DNA of 64,000 bases from Ascidia mentula (taxonomy: Eukaryota > Chordata > Ascidiacea > Phlebobranchia > Ascidiidae): NCBI GenBank assembly GCA_947561715.1, contig OX387205.1:1741001-1805000 (forward strand), read 5' to 3'. A program made the translations under genes and the position numbers. The notes beneath the pieces are model-generated. The model was not told the DNA's origin. It saw only the letters and a list, made by a program, of their open reading frames with translations, and ran no database searches. This document shows, one piece after another, positions 23,869-38,800 of the stretch; the first letter of the stretch is position 1; each line of letters begins with the position of its first letter.

Positions 23869-26800
23869 ATGGCTTCCGAAATTGATCAGACCATCGGCCA
23901 TGTCGCGGCGCTCGAACGCGAGACTCTGGCGAACGACGCGCGCGACTTCTTCGACCGTAAGCTTCTGGAACGTGACGTCAGCAAACTGATTGCGTCACCA
24001 AATGCAAGTGGAACGTCCAAGTCGACGAACAAAAAAAAATCCACAGGTGATTTTTTGAACTAAAATGTGTGAAAATGTTTTGATAAAAAACGACATTTTG
24101 GGCGTTTGCGGTTTCACAAACCGCGAAAATTGGATCCTGTATCTTGGCGATCTTAAAAATATTGACACCACATTAAAAAAAGCAGAAGCCCGGGTTTCTT
24201 GTTGTCTGGACCCGCTGTAAAACATATTATCTCAACCAAAATGCATAGAAATCATATAACGGTGCAAGGGGACATTTGGCGAAATTTGCTCGAGTCAGAA
24301 ACCAGACAAAGTACGCGGGTTTGTCGCACGTGGTTGTTTAAGCATATGTGATCCTCCCAGCCCTCGGCGGACGGGGCGCGAACTGTTTTGCATCTGTCTT
24401 GCGCGCGCGTTACCAGTGTTCCGTAATACGTGACGCCGCAGTAGCTTGTCGACGATTTGTCGTCGGCGCGGCACGGTTGAAGCACTTGGCCGTATCACAC
24501 CGCACTGCCACGTTCACTGATCGAATCCAACTGTGGTCACGTCACTTCAATTCCGCACAATTAAATTCAATTTGAAAGCTTTCATTTGCTGCCAGACTGC
24601 ACCTGGAAACTTGGCGATTAATCGTGCCCGGCACTCAACTCCGCTGGCCAATTTTCGATAAATAACGTAAACCCGCGTCCGGTTTCGGCCAAGTTTTGTT
24701 ATCCAACAGGTACGCGCGCCTTGTTCTAATCCACAAGTTGCGTAATTGCCAACAAAACGCAACCTCCAATTGTCACACGCCCTGCCAATAAAGAGTCACC
24801 GCAAATAGACTCCAGAGGCGGTGGAAAAATGCGACCATCTGTTATGCGCTGACTCATTGCCCACAAATTAAACTGCATTAGCACTTCAAAAGTAGGTGCA
24901 GCTAACCTCGATACACAATTTGATTTGTGTGGTTTTGCTTTGGCACATAGAGAGAGATAATGTGGCGCTTTGCGTTGCTGTGAATACGAAATACTTAGCA
25001 CATAAGTCTACAAGTGGGGATTGACGTGTCCTTACAAAATAGAATCGACTGTTACTTGGGCAATATATATTGTGTTCGGTAAGTGTATTAGTCACATGTG
25101 ATCGTGTAATCCCATGTATATTTTACCTAATTTTCGAACATTTTGTTTCACAGCTTTGTCTCTCGACTACCTTGAGATGCAGTGCAAAGTATGCGGTGAC
25201 AAGGCTTCTGGAGTGCATTACGGTGTTTACTCCTGCGAGGGCTGCAAGGTGGGTAATTGGCTGACAACATAAGTTTCATTGATCATTACAATCATTTATT
25301 TGGAACTGTTTAAAGAGTGGGGTATTATTATTATTAGGAAAAGTTTGCATAATGTTAGTTGGCAAATTTAATATCTTTTTTAAAGGGATTATAAGATTCA
25401 CCACAATTAGATGACGTTGTGGTTCAATTCAATTTAATTAAATTTAATTTTTGTGTTTGTCATCAACTGCATTACAATGTACCGACAAACGCAGTTAAAT
25501 GGGACTAGTCAAAAATCATATTTGTTAAGAGAGCCGCATGTAATTGTTGGTGGAACCCAGACTTTATGATAGAGATCCCTTGGTTTTAAAGTAAAACATG
25601 GGGTTCTTAGGCGTCTGTTTGCTATTTGCTGCACCCCGCTCTCGTGGGGTAGCTTATGAGTTAAGTTTATCCTGCAATAACGCAGTAATGTTTCATGTAA
25701 TGAAACCGCCGAGCTCCAGATGGTACAGCGTTGGGCCTGGTTAGCCTAGGGTCGTGAGTTCAAACCGGGAGATGGACTTTTCAGATCTTGCTCCGACTTG
25801 TCGAGAAAAAAGTGGCTGATCCAGCTAGGCTGCGAAGCCTGTAAACGTAATGGGATCTCGCAATAACTACCACTCGGGTTGTTTTTGGCACCATGCAACA
25901 ACATATTTAAACGTCAAAAATTTTACCGCTTTACATGCTTGAATAAACATACGGCTTCACAAGTGAATACGAGGGTCAAGTCAAGCGTCCTTCAAATTTT
26001 CTGCACCCACATTCCACGTGAAACTTACACCGTTGTAAGTGACGCGCTTGTCTTTAACTATAAACCTAATTGTTGTGAGCCTGCTACAATGTTTGGAAAA
26101 CTGGGTCCTCGTTGTCGTGTTAAAATCCATTTGGAAAGTGTGGGACAAATGGAACTTTCAAAGGGAAACGCCTCACCGTTACCACACACACCTGCCACAA
26201 ACCCACGCACTCTGTCAGAGCATCTCGGATTGCTTTGGCGACTCCTTGTGATGTTGTCAACTAGTTAACAAAGAATTTTAATAATCTGTTCTTCTGCCAC
26301 ATTTAAACGTAACATTTATTCATCGACTTTTCTACTGCAATCCTACAAGGCCTCCGGGTAATGGTACAGCACACAACAAACACCAACAAAAACGTACCAA
26401 CACGAATAAATAGCAACAGAAAACATTATCTTAGTAAACAAAGTTTCACGTCAGTTGTTCCCAAGCTGAATTCCCACTACTAGGCCCCTACGAAGTCTTG
26501 CTCAGCTGCCACGAACCGCCTACGTTTTATCAAAAAACCGCCTATGTTTTATTCGTCGTATTTTATTTAAGGGCTGTAAATGAGTGTATTATTTGTAAAT
26601 AATTCAACTCTTTAATGTATAACTTAAGTTGGTTTGTCCGCACCAAACATTTTGTCGAATATTCCTGCGAACAACCTGGTTGTCTTGCGCCTACTTCCAT
26701 TGGTGCGCGCATACCACCGGTAAAGTCTACGTTATTTTAGCAAAACGTGTTTTTGAAAGCCTATTTAAAGGAAATTAGGTTTATTGGTGTTTTGGCACGG

Positions 26801-29800
26801 GAAGAAATGCTACGTTAAACTTGCACCGTTGGATTTGGGCGGTGAAAAGTGCTGCTGCATACAACTTTAATACTACTGTGGGGCATATGGACGCAGAATT
26901 GAAGCTAAACTTCATTGGGACCAGGCTGTCAAAACTCTTGCATTGACAGTTCCATTTCGCACAATGCATTTGAAATACACGTATTGAATATAGTACCACG
27001 CATACAAAAGGGCGACGTCGACGTACGGCTTTGAAATGCATTTGTTTGCCCTAATAGTTGTCTCGGTCACTATTGTCGATGCGTTGAAGCTTTCCTGGTC
27101 TGTCAACCCTCGCATGGCCCGAAACGCTTGAGCTCAAGAATTTGACAGTGGTGGCAACTCTATGAGGGACAATTTTTTTTGCAAACGTCAGATATAGTGT
27201 ATGCTTCCGGGAAGAACAGGTATTTATCATTAGACGTGTGATGACTTGTATGTAAATTTGATTCCCCCCCCCATTTGTGGTTGACACCCGAACGGGGTAA
27301 AACTTTGTTCAAGCATAGGCGTGTAGCAGTCCCTATAGAAGTTTTACCATTTAACAAGTCTGACAAACTACTTTACATGGACCTTTTCCAGTCGAAAAAC
27401 AAAAAACTTGTGTTTGAAAACGCGTTGCATCCCTACCAGAGGTAAAACATCGGCTAAAAACTGTGATCTACACACACACACCAATAAAACATGTCTTTTC
27501 GAAGCAGCAAGACATAAATACTAACATCACCAATACACAAACGAAAAAGCCAGACCTATGTTAATACAGAAAATGTCAAAACTGACTACAGGAATCCGCC
27601 TGTGCAAGTCGGTGACCGTTGTTAATAAAATTCACGAACACACACAATATATACAACAGGCCGAAGTGGTTGAAAGTCACTTTGCGGATGCTTACCGTCG
27701 CGACGGTGACGCGTCGTACCGAGCCATTGTTCCTTCCTAAGAACTTAAAACGTGAGTCTGACACGTGCCTAGGATTGTTAATTGCTTTGTTGCTCCAGTC
27801 AAACGTTAGGCGGCCTTCCACATTAAGAACAGCTACTATCGCAGCTAATGCATCGATGCAGGAGGGATGCTTTCCCACTACTGGGGCAAAGTGACAATGG
27901 TAGCACTTTTTGTGTGGCCCCTTTCAATGCCATCCTTAACGCAACACATAATTAATGTATCATGAAATTCTCGACTAATGCATTGGCTATTTTGTTTGTA
28001 TTGAAGGTTTGCAAAACCGTCAGTTATGTTTCTAACAAAATTCATATTTATTGTGCTTCGTGATTTTATCTGTGTCCCAACCGAAACGCAAGGGAAGTCC
28101 GTAGCATGAACTTGTTTATTTTTGGCAGTGACTTACCCAGACCTAAAAGTCGTTTTACTGTGTAGAAAATTGCTAGCGCTTGCTAATGCCTTCCGGTAAG
28201 TCTAATTTGCTTCAGCCAGTTAGCACGAGGAAGTACAATACACAAGGTCACAACACCCTTTAAGGTTTAATCGTTCAACAGCCCTTCCAATGCCCTTGCT
28301 GTAATAAACGCTGTCCAACACTTTAACACCGCAGGCCTAGCTAGTTATTTGAAAAAATATATACTGTTATGTGAACAGACGCCATTGTTTAGTAACTGTC
28401 GCGTTTATTCCTTTGTGACAAATTCAATTAAAATATTTTTTAATCTGTTTTGAATCAAAAAAATTCAGAACACCTCGTACAGAAAATTCCCTTTTATTAT
28501 TGTAAAAATATTGTTTTGAATTTTTTAATCTCTGTCAGGCAAAAAAAATGCAGTTGTTCAAGTCGTCAAAGATTAAATATTTGTGATTGCCTAAATGTAA
28601 ACTGACGACGCGTATTGAATTGTTTGACGTAACAAGATGTTTCGAATTGGAGTCAACTGTTTATTTGTAAATGACTATTTCAAACAATTTAATTCATATA
28701 ACGATATATTGGTGTCGTTGGTAATGACACAATGCTTAATCGAGGGCAAGATTTTGCCAAAATTAAGGTTCCCGTCTGACGACGTGTATTTGGCTTCAGG
28801 GGTTCTTCAGGAGGACGATTCAGCAAAAAATCACCTATCGCTCGTGTGTTCTGGATGGCGCTTGCAGCATAACGAGGGACAACCGCAATCGGTGTCAGAC
28901 TTGCCGCTTCATGAAGTGCATTTTGGTTGGAATGTCAAAAGACGGTAAGTTTATCGCCTGTTAAACGTGCTTCTAACATTTGGCAGTGCGAGGGTCGTAA
29001 AGTTTCTGGCCATTTTGTCCATCGCTTCAGTTTTCAAATTAAAAATCCACCGAAGGATCGTTTACATGTTTTTCAGGTTGCCATTTGCAAGAATACTTTG
29101 TCTTTTTGAATGGTATTAAAAATAATTGTTGGAATTAATCTTAGCTGTAAACAAAGGACTATGTTTTTTTTCAATAAATATTATTTTTTGTTGTTGTATT
29201 AACATTAGTTTGAACGCACAATATCATCTCAAATCTTAAGATTCAATATTCCCGGTAAAAATCCAAAACAACTAAAAACGTTACCGCCAAACCAAGCAAC
29301 AAAACCAAAAAAACGCTTGCGGTATCGATATCGTGATAAAGGGCGACGATACCGGGCCTCCATCTACAATCCAAAACCGCCATTTTAATCTGTACGTCAC
29401 AATTCTTGGTAAGAAACTCGTTTTTTTTATTTCGCTCGCCGCGAGTTTAAATCGGTTCTTACTCTTCTTCACTCTTAGTGAAAAAAATTCCCTCCTTTTT
29501 CGCGTTCGGTCGCCGCTTCTCCGATGCTATCTACCTTTGGGTCTCGTCGCCGAAACCCTACGCGAGAAACCGCTTTTACCGCGGGGGAAAGAACTCGTGT
29601 AACCCGGCTGCACAGGAATGGACTCAGTTGCCTTATATAGACTTTGAAACCATTCCCTAATTTCCGATTGTGTCAATGCCACATGACACGTCAGTTTCGC
29701 TATTAGAGGTCATGGTCTTCGCACTCCGTGAAAGAAACTATGTTCACTATAAGGAGGTTAAAAGGGTGCAAAAATGCCCTCAACTTTTGCCACCACCTTG

Positions 29801-32800
29801 TCTTGTCCCCGTTGAAAAAAACACCGTCTACAGTCGGTTCATTCTTGTTAGCTTGTTGTATCGCGTGCAGAGAGGCTGCCGATGCGCGTGGCTGCTCTCA
29901 GACGAAGCGTGTACGTGTATTGAGCCCTCAGCAAAACTGTTGAACCAAATAGAACCCCTTGCAACTCAATACATTGTCTGTACATTTGACATTAGCGATT
30001 ATTGTCTCTCACCGATCTCAGCAATTAGCTTCGCACTAAACTTGTTGTCCTTATATTTCAGCGGTTAAATACGGTCGGATTCCGAAGAAGGTGAAAGCTC
30101 GTTTGATTGCTGAACGTTTGGCTGCCAAGAGGTAGATGTTTGGCACATGTTTTACAATCACAAATTTGCTGCAACGAGAATTTAAAAAAAAATGTTTGCA
30201 ATGTTATCTTTATTCTAACGACCGTCATGTTTGACCAAAACCTAAAACTTTTTAGGTTTCGTGAATTCCTAACTTGTTAAATTGTTACTGACGCTGCCAG
30301 GCATATTTTATTGCTGAATACTGCTCTTCTGACAAACTTTATTTTATTTACGTTTCTCAACGTTTCGGCTGTTGTGCAGCAGCCTTCATCGGGAGGTTTG
30401 TTTATGTGCCTTAATTTTGTCCACATTGCTTAACTTACATTCTTACCTCCTGATGAAGGCTGTTGCATAACAGCCGAAACGTTGAAAAACGTCGATAAAA
30501 TAAAGTTTGCCAGGAGGGCAGTATTCCTCACTTGATGTTTTTTTTCTGATTTAGGTTAAAGTGCAAATTTCCACTTATCAATATGAGAATAATTATTTCA
30601 ACAATAAAATCAAACATATATTTTTCATAGGCTGGAAGAGGAAGGGTTGAACCCCGAAAACATATCCCCGGCTGCGAAACAAACGACTGAACAGCTCGAA
30701 CGGGCTTTGAACAGTCTGGTGACCCCGACAACCAAGTCGCCCACACAAACAGTACCGTGGGTTAATCGGCATCGTAATCGACCCTCGAGTCCTTCCAACC
30801 ACCCGCTTCTGTACAAATCACTACACTCGCCTTGCAAATGCCCCAAACCTTGTCCAATGCCGCGCAAGGAGCCCCCAGAGTTGATACCTATGCATTATCT
30901 ATGTCGCAACGAATCGCAGCGGGAATTCGAATTCCCCAAACGCCAAGAGCGCGATTGTTACGTAGATATGACGTCCACGCGAAGGCGAAGCGCATCGCCC
31001 GTTCTCTATGAAGACCAGAAGAGATTTAAACCTGCTCCGCGAGAAATTCGGTCTTCATCGGAATCCGTTCCAGGAGACCAGGGACTGGACCTCGGCCCGC
31101 CGGCTTTGATACTTCGATCTCCGGCAACGAGCCTTCTTCCAGCCCGTAGTCACGCACAGGCAGCGCGCGCTCGTGAGCAGTCCGAGATGTCTGCTCGGGC
31201 GAACTACTTACCACAGCACAGCAGCTCCGACGACCCGGTTGGAATGCGTGTAAATGTGATAAGACACTCAAACTCATCGCAGAGTTCCGCTTCGTCCAGC
31301 GGCGAACCATCACCCAAAGAGACCTTCGCCAAACCAGGGTCCCAACCATCGCGCCCCATGTTCCGTTACCCAACCCCAGGGGGGTACGTGTTTCCCCAAG
31401 ACGCCGGGGTTCTTTGTAGATTTCCATGGTTGGCATGGGGGGGAGGTGTTACCAACGACCACTCCATTGTCCCCAACGCGATGTTCTACCCGGTCATGCG
31501 CCCCCTGACAACCGCCCCCACAGCCGCGGTGACGTCATCTGCAGCATTTGTAACGTCACCGGTTATCACAGCGAAAGAGGAGCCGCATTCTCCACGTCAC
31601 CGCCCAGTGTCATCTTCGTCTCCAGACAGTGGCTGCCCCGAGGCTAACGATGGAGATCTCGAACACGCGAATAGCGACGCCAACCACAACCAGCACGCGA
31701 ACCCTTCTGCCCTCTCAGCCATGCAGGTATGCGGGCCATATGACGTACGACTTCGTTTGGAGAATGCCGGAACATCCTCGGAATTAACACAAATTCCAAA
31801 CAAAGCGCGTCGATCCTGCGCTAAAACATAATCGCTTTTAGGAAGAAACGCATTTCAATTAATAATATGCGGAAGAACTATGACGAAATATTATGTATTT
31901 TTTTTCGGACAGCATAAAGCGCCTTGCGATGAAACGAGATTTATGTCAAAATTGTGGCTTGCATTATGTCACTGAGAACTCCTTTAACCATTTATTATTT
32001 TCTATAATGTGAGTTAAGTTGCAACAGAGCCCACAAAGTCAGCCAAATTCACTTTTTGTTTTTTAAATCACAAAAAACAATATGTGTTTTTTACTGAACA
32101 GATGGCGTCCATCTTGCTGGAAGTTCACAAGAGCACATGTGACGTCAGCAAATACGCCGTCCTTCTGACGTCACGTGCCCCGAAGGTAAGTCGCCTGTTG
32201 TCAGTATTATCATACAATCACGCCTGGTATTCTGTTCGACCTTGTGCCATGTTCTTTGTCACGTCACAAAACACGACACAACCTTTGCATTATGACGTGA
32301 CAATATGCTGCGGACGATTTTACTGGTGTAAGCAGGAGGGCGTTGCTGTTGTTTAAATATTATCCTTGTGCGCGTCAAATGTTAGGACGAAAGGGTGGCC
32401 AATCAAAGTTTAAGCGTATCAAGTCAAATGTCAAAACCTGATCGCGCAATTGTAATAAGCGCTAAGCCAACTCACAGTTGTCAAGTAATATGTATATGAA
32501 TCTATCGCTAGGTTTTGATGGCGATTGTTAAATGTGCTGGCGTCACAATACATAATATTGAATATGGGCAAGCTGTTACGTGGAAATTGCATTGTTTTTC
32601 TGCAACCATTACTAACAGAACTGGAACGCGCAGTCTTTCCAAAATGGACCCCCGAAAAAACTTCCAAAACAGGCTAGTAGCACACAAATTCACAATGTAA
32701 ATCCGACAGTAGTGATTACAAAAAAAGCACGTTCCAGCCGGCAGTTAACGTAAAGCATTTGATGGAGGACAAGTGTGCAGCAACAGGCTGCAAGCCGAGA

Positions 32801-35800
32801 TGAGTTACTCACATCCGCACCATATGTTCAACAGCGGGGCATTGTCGTTGAAGAATGTCGTCCCGCGCAGACGTACTTCCCCGAAAACCTTTGCTGGCAA
32901 AAATGGGTTGCTGGGCGTCTACGTCACTACCACACGTACTCAGTCGCTCAATCATGTTCTGTTAGTGTTATGAAATGCTCAACCTTTCATGGCAGAGTAG
33001 TGTTGCTGCAATTGCCCGCATGCTAATCGTTGGCAATTGGGCGTTGCCTTATAACATCAAGGGCATTTGCGGCACATGTTTTTGCTAGCATTTAGTGAGA
33101 CTCGTTTTGACACATATTTGCTGTATGTTTTGAGCGGAATATCTACGCGTTTGCCTAATACCACTTGGCACTAGAAGACGCCCATGGCTTAATGTTTTGA
33201 TTGTTTATGGCTCTTGCAAAATGCAACCCTCCATGCTCAAGGGACACGTTTATTTCCATCAGTTGCCATTCTCCGGAAATTACAAAGAAATCGTTACTTT
33301 ACTCGAAGTGCGTCGCTCACGCGAAGCAAGTCCAAGTTATCCCTGTCAAAACTCGCCCACTAACCCACATCGCACGATCGAAACGCCTCCCACCAACCCC
33401 CTCTTAGTTGTCGCTTCGTGGCACCTGACTCCGCGTAAACACATTCCAGTGCCTTTGTTTTTCGGCCAAAGTCGCCAACGGCGCGTCTTCACTAGGCTTG
33501 TAACTTCACACAGGGTCTCGGGTTACCCTAAAGCGCTATCGTAGCCCTTGTAGCCATAGTAATTCGTTTGTTTGTGGTGAAGATTAGATCTAGGCTGTTT
33601 TTAAACAAAGGTGTGTGGCATTGACCTGTAATATACTTGGCAACATTTTGTACAACGCAATCAGAATTATTCCGGACCAAATTCTCTTTGTCAATAACTT
33701 ACAAATGGAGTTTGATATTTCACCGAAACGCCGTTATAGCGAAAAGCTTTGTCGACATTTTTTAGTATGTTTGGGCGCCCACCACAAACTGCCTAAAACA
33801 AAAAACAAACAAGCACGCAGATATCGCCATGTCTTTTGTCTATGTGGGCCACTACCGGCCCGGTTAATGTGTTGTGGCCGTCCACCGGAAGCTCAAAAGA
33901 ACCTACTGACCCGACCTGTACTCCACTGAACTAACTGTTTGTTGTGATTTGGACAACAAGTCGGGAAACGAGTTTTGGTTTCAGCCTGACTTGTAGGATG
34001 GACGGGATAATGCGATTCTGAAGTAAGCTGTCTAGAATTGCATTGAGGTTATCGGGAAATATTGTGACTGGTTCCCTGACACTTTACTTTTGAAAAGGGA
34101 TTGCGCGTGGCAGCCATGGCATGTTACATTGAACGTTGTAAAAATCCTGCTGGTTGCTGAGGGTGTTAAATAACTACATATATTTCTATTCGATATTATG
34201 ACGTAATAAAAGGTAAAAAAGTAAATGGCCATTATGATTTTTTTTTGGTTAATCCAGTCGATAACCGATTTAAACCGGTTTAAACCAGTCACGTACATCA
34301 ATAACAGATTGCCATTTGCCGAAATGAACTCAACACCGTTTGAACCGAACTGCGGCACCTCGCATAACCCCCATGCAATGATTTCACACGAATAACGGTT
34401 ATTGTAACAACAAACGTTTAACTTTTAACTTAAGTGATTCGCACCTAATTAAACCATTCTTCGGATTATATCGAATCAATGAACGGTTTATTAATCTCTC
34501 AGGAGCGAATATGAATGACACCGACGTCACTTTTTAACTGATTGTTAGTCGAACTCGTCTAAACCGAAAAGCAATCACTGTCTATTTTAAACTCCATTTT
34601 AACATTTATGAATTGAGAATGCTGGGAAAAAACACTATCCTGACAGTTCGCACATTTATGGTTCAAACCGGTTTAAACCAGTTTGCGGCGCTTCATGTAT
34701 CCGTGTTGTGTCACATTTGCCACATGAGGTTCAAGGACCGACCCTTCCAAATCATTTGTATTTCGGGGCCTTAACTTTGTTTGAAGTCGTTTTTGAAAAA
34801 TACTTTTGCGGAAGAGTTTAGAGTTTGTTTTGTTACAATCAAATGTTTCCGTAGAAAAAACGCGGGAATTCAACGCATTGGCAGCAGCGTTTTTGCTTGT
34901 AATGGGTAAAACAACTTTAAAACGAGCTTTTTTGTGGCATATGGGGAGCGCGGAAGGACAAAGCGTCTATCATCAGGGAAACTAAAAAAAAACACGTTTC
35001 CCGTCTCCTCGAGTTACAGGAAGTTTCATATCGCAAAAATACTGCCGCCTACACCAAGTGCAGCCGTTAAGCCTGGTACGCTTGCAACTAACAGAATTAT
35101 AGGCGTAAAAACAGGCAAACACGCACAGCCCGCCGAGACAACAACGTCCGCCCGTCGGGTAATGGAGCTATAGAAGGGAACTAACTTTATGATAGATTAT
35201 TAATAAAGCATCACACGTCCAAAGTCGTACCAGTGCCGTTGCTAATTCTGACTCCCCCAGACTGTTTGTTGCTGTTACCAACCATCAGTACCTAACCCTT
35301 CCGTTCAGCAGTTTAAAAATCGTGTTAACGCGTTTGATGGCGCTTGGTTGCTTTTAAGACTTTTAAGGATGCTGACTAGATATCTTGTGGTAAAACCCAT
35401 TCTATCACTCAATTCTTTTTCGGCTTATATAATGTTAAGTTACTTCTATAATAACGGCATTGTTAATATGTTTAAGACGAGTTTGTTGAGAATTGATTTT
35501 TCCTATTTGGAAAAGGAGTTTTGAACTATTACAAAGAGTCCATTTTGTAGAGTTTCCACATGGTTTTAAAAAGCTAGTCGCTGCCGTATTAAGCACAAAC
35601 CAACCAACAACGCCACACAAAAATAAAGCGTCAACATTCATCGGCAAGTGTGTTTACCGTAAATCACTAATTTGGTCGTGGACGTGAACCATCACTATTC
35701 GCTCGGGGCGTTTTGTTTAACCACCGACTCACTCTCTCTTTTATCCTGAGCGAGTGGAATGAACTCGTTTAGTCCGTCACGACGCCATCTCTCGACCAAT

Positions 35801-38800
35801 CAAAGATCGTCACGCGTGAGTGGCGCAGGAACGGGGTAACGCCTTTTTTCTGGGAACTTGACATTGGACCAGTGCAAATTGTTTACGCTTAGCTTTGCCG
35901 ATATAGCGGCTCTGCCTTTTGTCGAAAAGGGCATATGTCTTTGCTTGTGCCGCCTTAATTCACGATGATAAAACGTGCTTAAAACGCTGATGTTATCTGT
36001 ACAAACGATTAACTGTTCTGCGTACGAGGAAATCACAATCGATAGCAGGGCGCATGTCACAACATTGACGGAGTCACCTGGGTACGTATTTGGCGCCACA
36101 CAAGGTCGTTGATGGCATTGGTGCCGTTGTTCGGGTCAAATTGTGGTTTCAATCTGTGGCGTGTGTGGCTTGCATCGAAAAAGCGTCCATTTTTCAAACC
36201 GGGTGCTCGGCTTTCAACATGGCGGCGAAAAAACTATGTGAAACAGAACCACAATGCAATAAAGATGCGATTCCCAACGTGGATTTTGTGGATAAATATA
36301 AAGGTTTTCGTGAGCTTATCTATGGTTTTAGGCAAAAACTGCTGAATTTCTCCGTTAAGGCTTTGGGCAACTGGCGCATTACAACAAAGCCAAAAACAAC
36401 GATTTCGGTGAAAAACTGATTACTTTCTGTTTTGGGGATTTCTGTAGCCACTCAAACAACCTTGCCAGGTTCCCAAAAAGTTTTGGAAACACTGCAATAA
36501 ACAATATTATTTCATCCACCACAGGGTCCACCTGATTGGTCGAGAGTCGAGGTAAGATTCGAGGCAGCGGTGCGAGAGGTTGTGGAGTTTGCGAGGGGAG
36601 TACCAGGTTTTGATACCCTGAAGCAGCAAGACCAAGTCGTCCTGCTAAAGTCCGGTACATTTGAGGTAAAGGGAATTTACTTTTTTGCTGGATTATGTAA
36701 AATTTTATTCTTTAAAGTAGTTATCTTGGATGATTATGCAATAATTTAGATCACCAGTAATCACTTTTCGCAAGAATTTTAGTGCCACGAACCCAAGACC
36801 ACTCGAAGTTGTCAGTGGGGGATCTATAATGGGAGATTATGTATAAAAATTTCTGTACGAATTATGTGATAAACTGCATCTGTCTTGTAACACTGAACTG
36901 TACTTTTCTGGTCTGGTCTTGGTACTGTCAAAATAAAAATTTTCCAAAATAAAATAATACTATGTCACTATTATTTACACCTGGTAAAGCGCGAAGATCA
37001 TTTTTTGGAAAATAATGAGACTTTTTAAAAGTGCCAACCAGAAAAGTACTGTTGTTTACCAGAGTACGCACGGTTGGGCATTGGCCGCAGACGTGGATAC
37101 GGTGGATGAGTAACCTTTGTCGGGGGGTTTACAACTTTATGATGAATGGCTGCGATAAAATGACAGATATTTTTATCACAGATCGATAGATTTCAATGCA
37201 TACTGCACCGAATGACGTCACACTTTCGCACTTAAAACCCTGATTTCATGTGGTCTCAGATGACCTTGATAGTGCAATAGTGCTTTCTGTAGCCATGAAT
37301 AGCGCAAACACATTATATTGATAGTTTTCTGTTTCGGTCATCAGGTGTTGTTGGTTCGCCTCGTGACGCAATATGACGCAACATTTGGGACTCTTCCCGT
37401 TGATGACGTGTTACGTCGCAACCGAAAGCAGCTTAGCAACAACGGTGAGTTAATGTTACACCCTGGATCGCCATGCAAAAAATTGTTTCTCCTTTTCAAC
37501 TTTCAGTTTCGTTGTGAATTACAATCAGTGACTTTGATCGTGAATTTCTATTTTAGGGACCAGTTCTGTTGCAACAGTGGTAGCGGTTTTAATTTGATGC
37601 AATTTATGGGCCCTAATGCGTCGCACTGATTGAACTCCCTTCCGTAGGGCCAAACGACCCATTATTGAAATCCAGAACTTAATAAACGAAAGAAACAAAC
37701 AATTTATTCAAATTTTGGCACAAACGCCACATAATCCGACTCAAAACATGTGAAATTCGACCCTTTTGCCGATATATTTAATTGTCAATGATTGTGTGGT
37801 TTTGCTCATTTACTATTGCATTCTTAGGCAATTTGAAAGCTCGGTATGCGACACAATTATCTGGAAAGGAACAAAGTTTCAAATTCACTGAATTCTGCTT
37901 AACGAATGAAGTTATATAATATCCCGTTCGTTATTATGGTCCCATAATCAGTCTTTAACGACCTACACGTGATTTACAAAAACGTGATTTTATGGTGAGG
38001 CACCGAGGTTTTAATCGAACATGCTGGATCGAAATAGTTTCTGCGGGCGTAGAGTTGCACGACTTACAGCCACAAGAAAGGACCATTTTTACTCCAAGCT
38101 TCAGGACGTGACAGTGTAATCGCGTAACTATTTGCATCGAAAACTTAAAAGCGACAGCAATTATGAGTCGAATGCAGGAAACTGCATCTGGCAATCATTT
38201 AGTCGCGGATACGACAAACGGAAATTAAAATTTGCCCGGGTAAACAGCAGATTGAACCAGAGTTGTTTATTTAGGGACTGAATGGCCAATCGACCCTTTC
38301 TGGCCCTTAGACTGCTAAATTAGTGATCAAATTTTTTTCAAGTCCAATAGGCATTCGCTTGTGCAACCATTCATGTTTTGTGTCACTAGAGGCCATTGCC
38401 TAATTCGTTTGGTTATTTGTTCGTTGACAAAGAAATTACGTTTCATAATAGTTTAATCTATTAAAATGGCCCTGTGGCCCATTGTAAGTTTCTTTGTGGT
38501 TCGCCACAGGGCCATGGTTCACGGTATGGGAACTACTGGTCTATTTAATACGAGGTAACACAGCGATTAACATATTCCTTATCTTCACAGGATTAAGAAA
38601 CGATTTTGTGGCTGCCGTGTTCGACTTAGCAGAAAAGTTCGATTCGTTCAACTTAACGGAGACCCAACTTGTGCTCTTTAGCGCCCTCGTGCTGGCAGCG
38701 CCGGGTAAGAAAATATCTCGTCTCGTTTTGTTTCGTATTTGTATCAGGTTTTCAGTGCAAATCTTTCTTCAAAAAATTATGCAACGTTTACATACCACAC

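Noticed and set aside
26634-26730. Finger-like frame (YSCEQPGC) as the missing second zinc finger
   Set aside because: Cysteine spacing is wrong, and a perfect second finger was found at 28800-28944.
28637-28948. 103-codon plus-strand frame as a gene
   Set aside because: It overlaps receptor exon 3 in a different frame. The exon frame gives a perfect second zinc finger, so this one is a shadow.
29330-29620. GC-rich stretch in receptor intron 3 as an alternative exon
   Set aside because: Several frames are open, but none gives receptor-like sequence or fits the phases of the exons around it.
30647-31831. Single-exon gene of 394 codons
   Set aside because: It is exon 5 of the nuclear receptor (30631-31726) plus unspliced intron. 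Phases on both sides fit the receptor.
36090-36419. 109-codon plus-strand frame before receptor exon 7
   Set aside because: No domain, no usable acceptor/donor pair, and it lies wholly within an intron.
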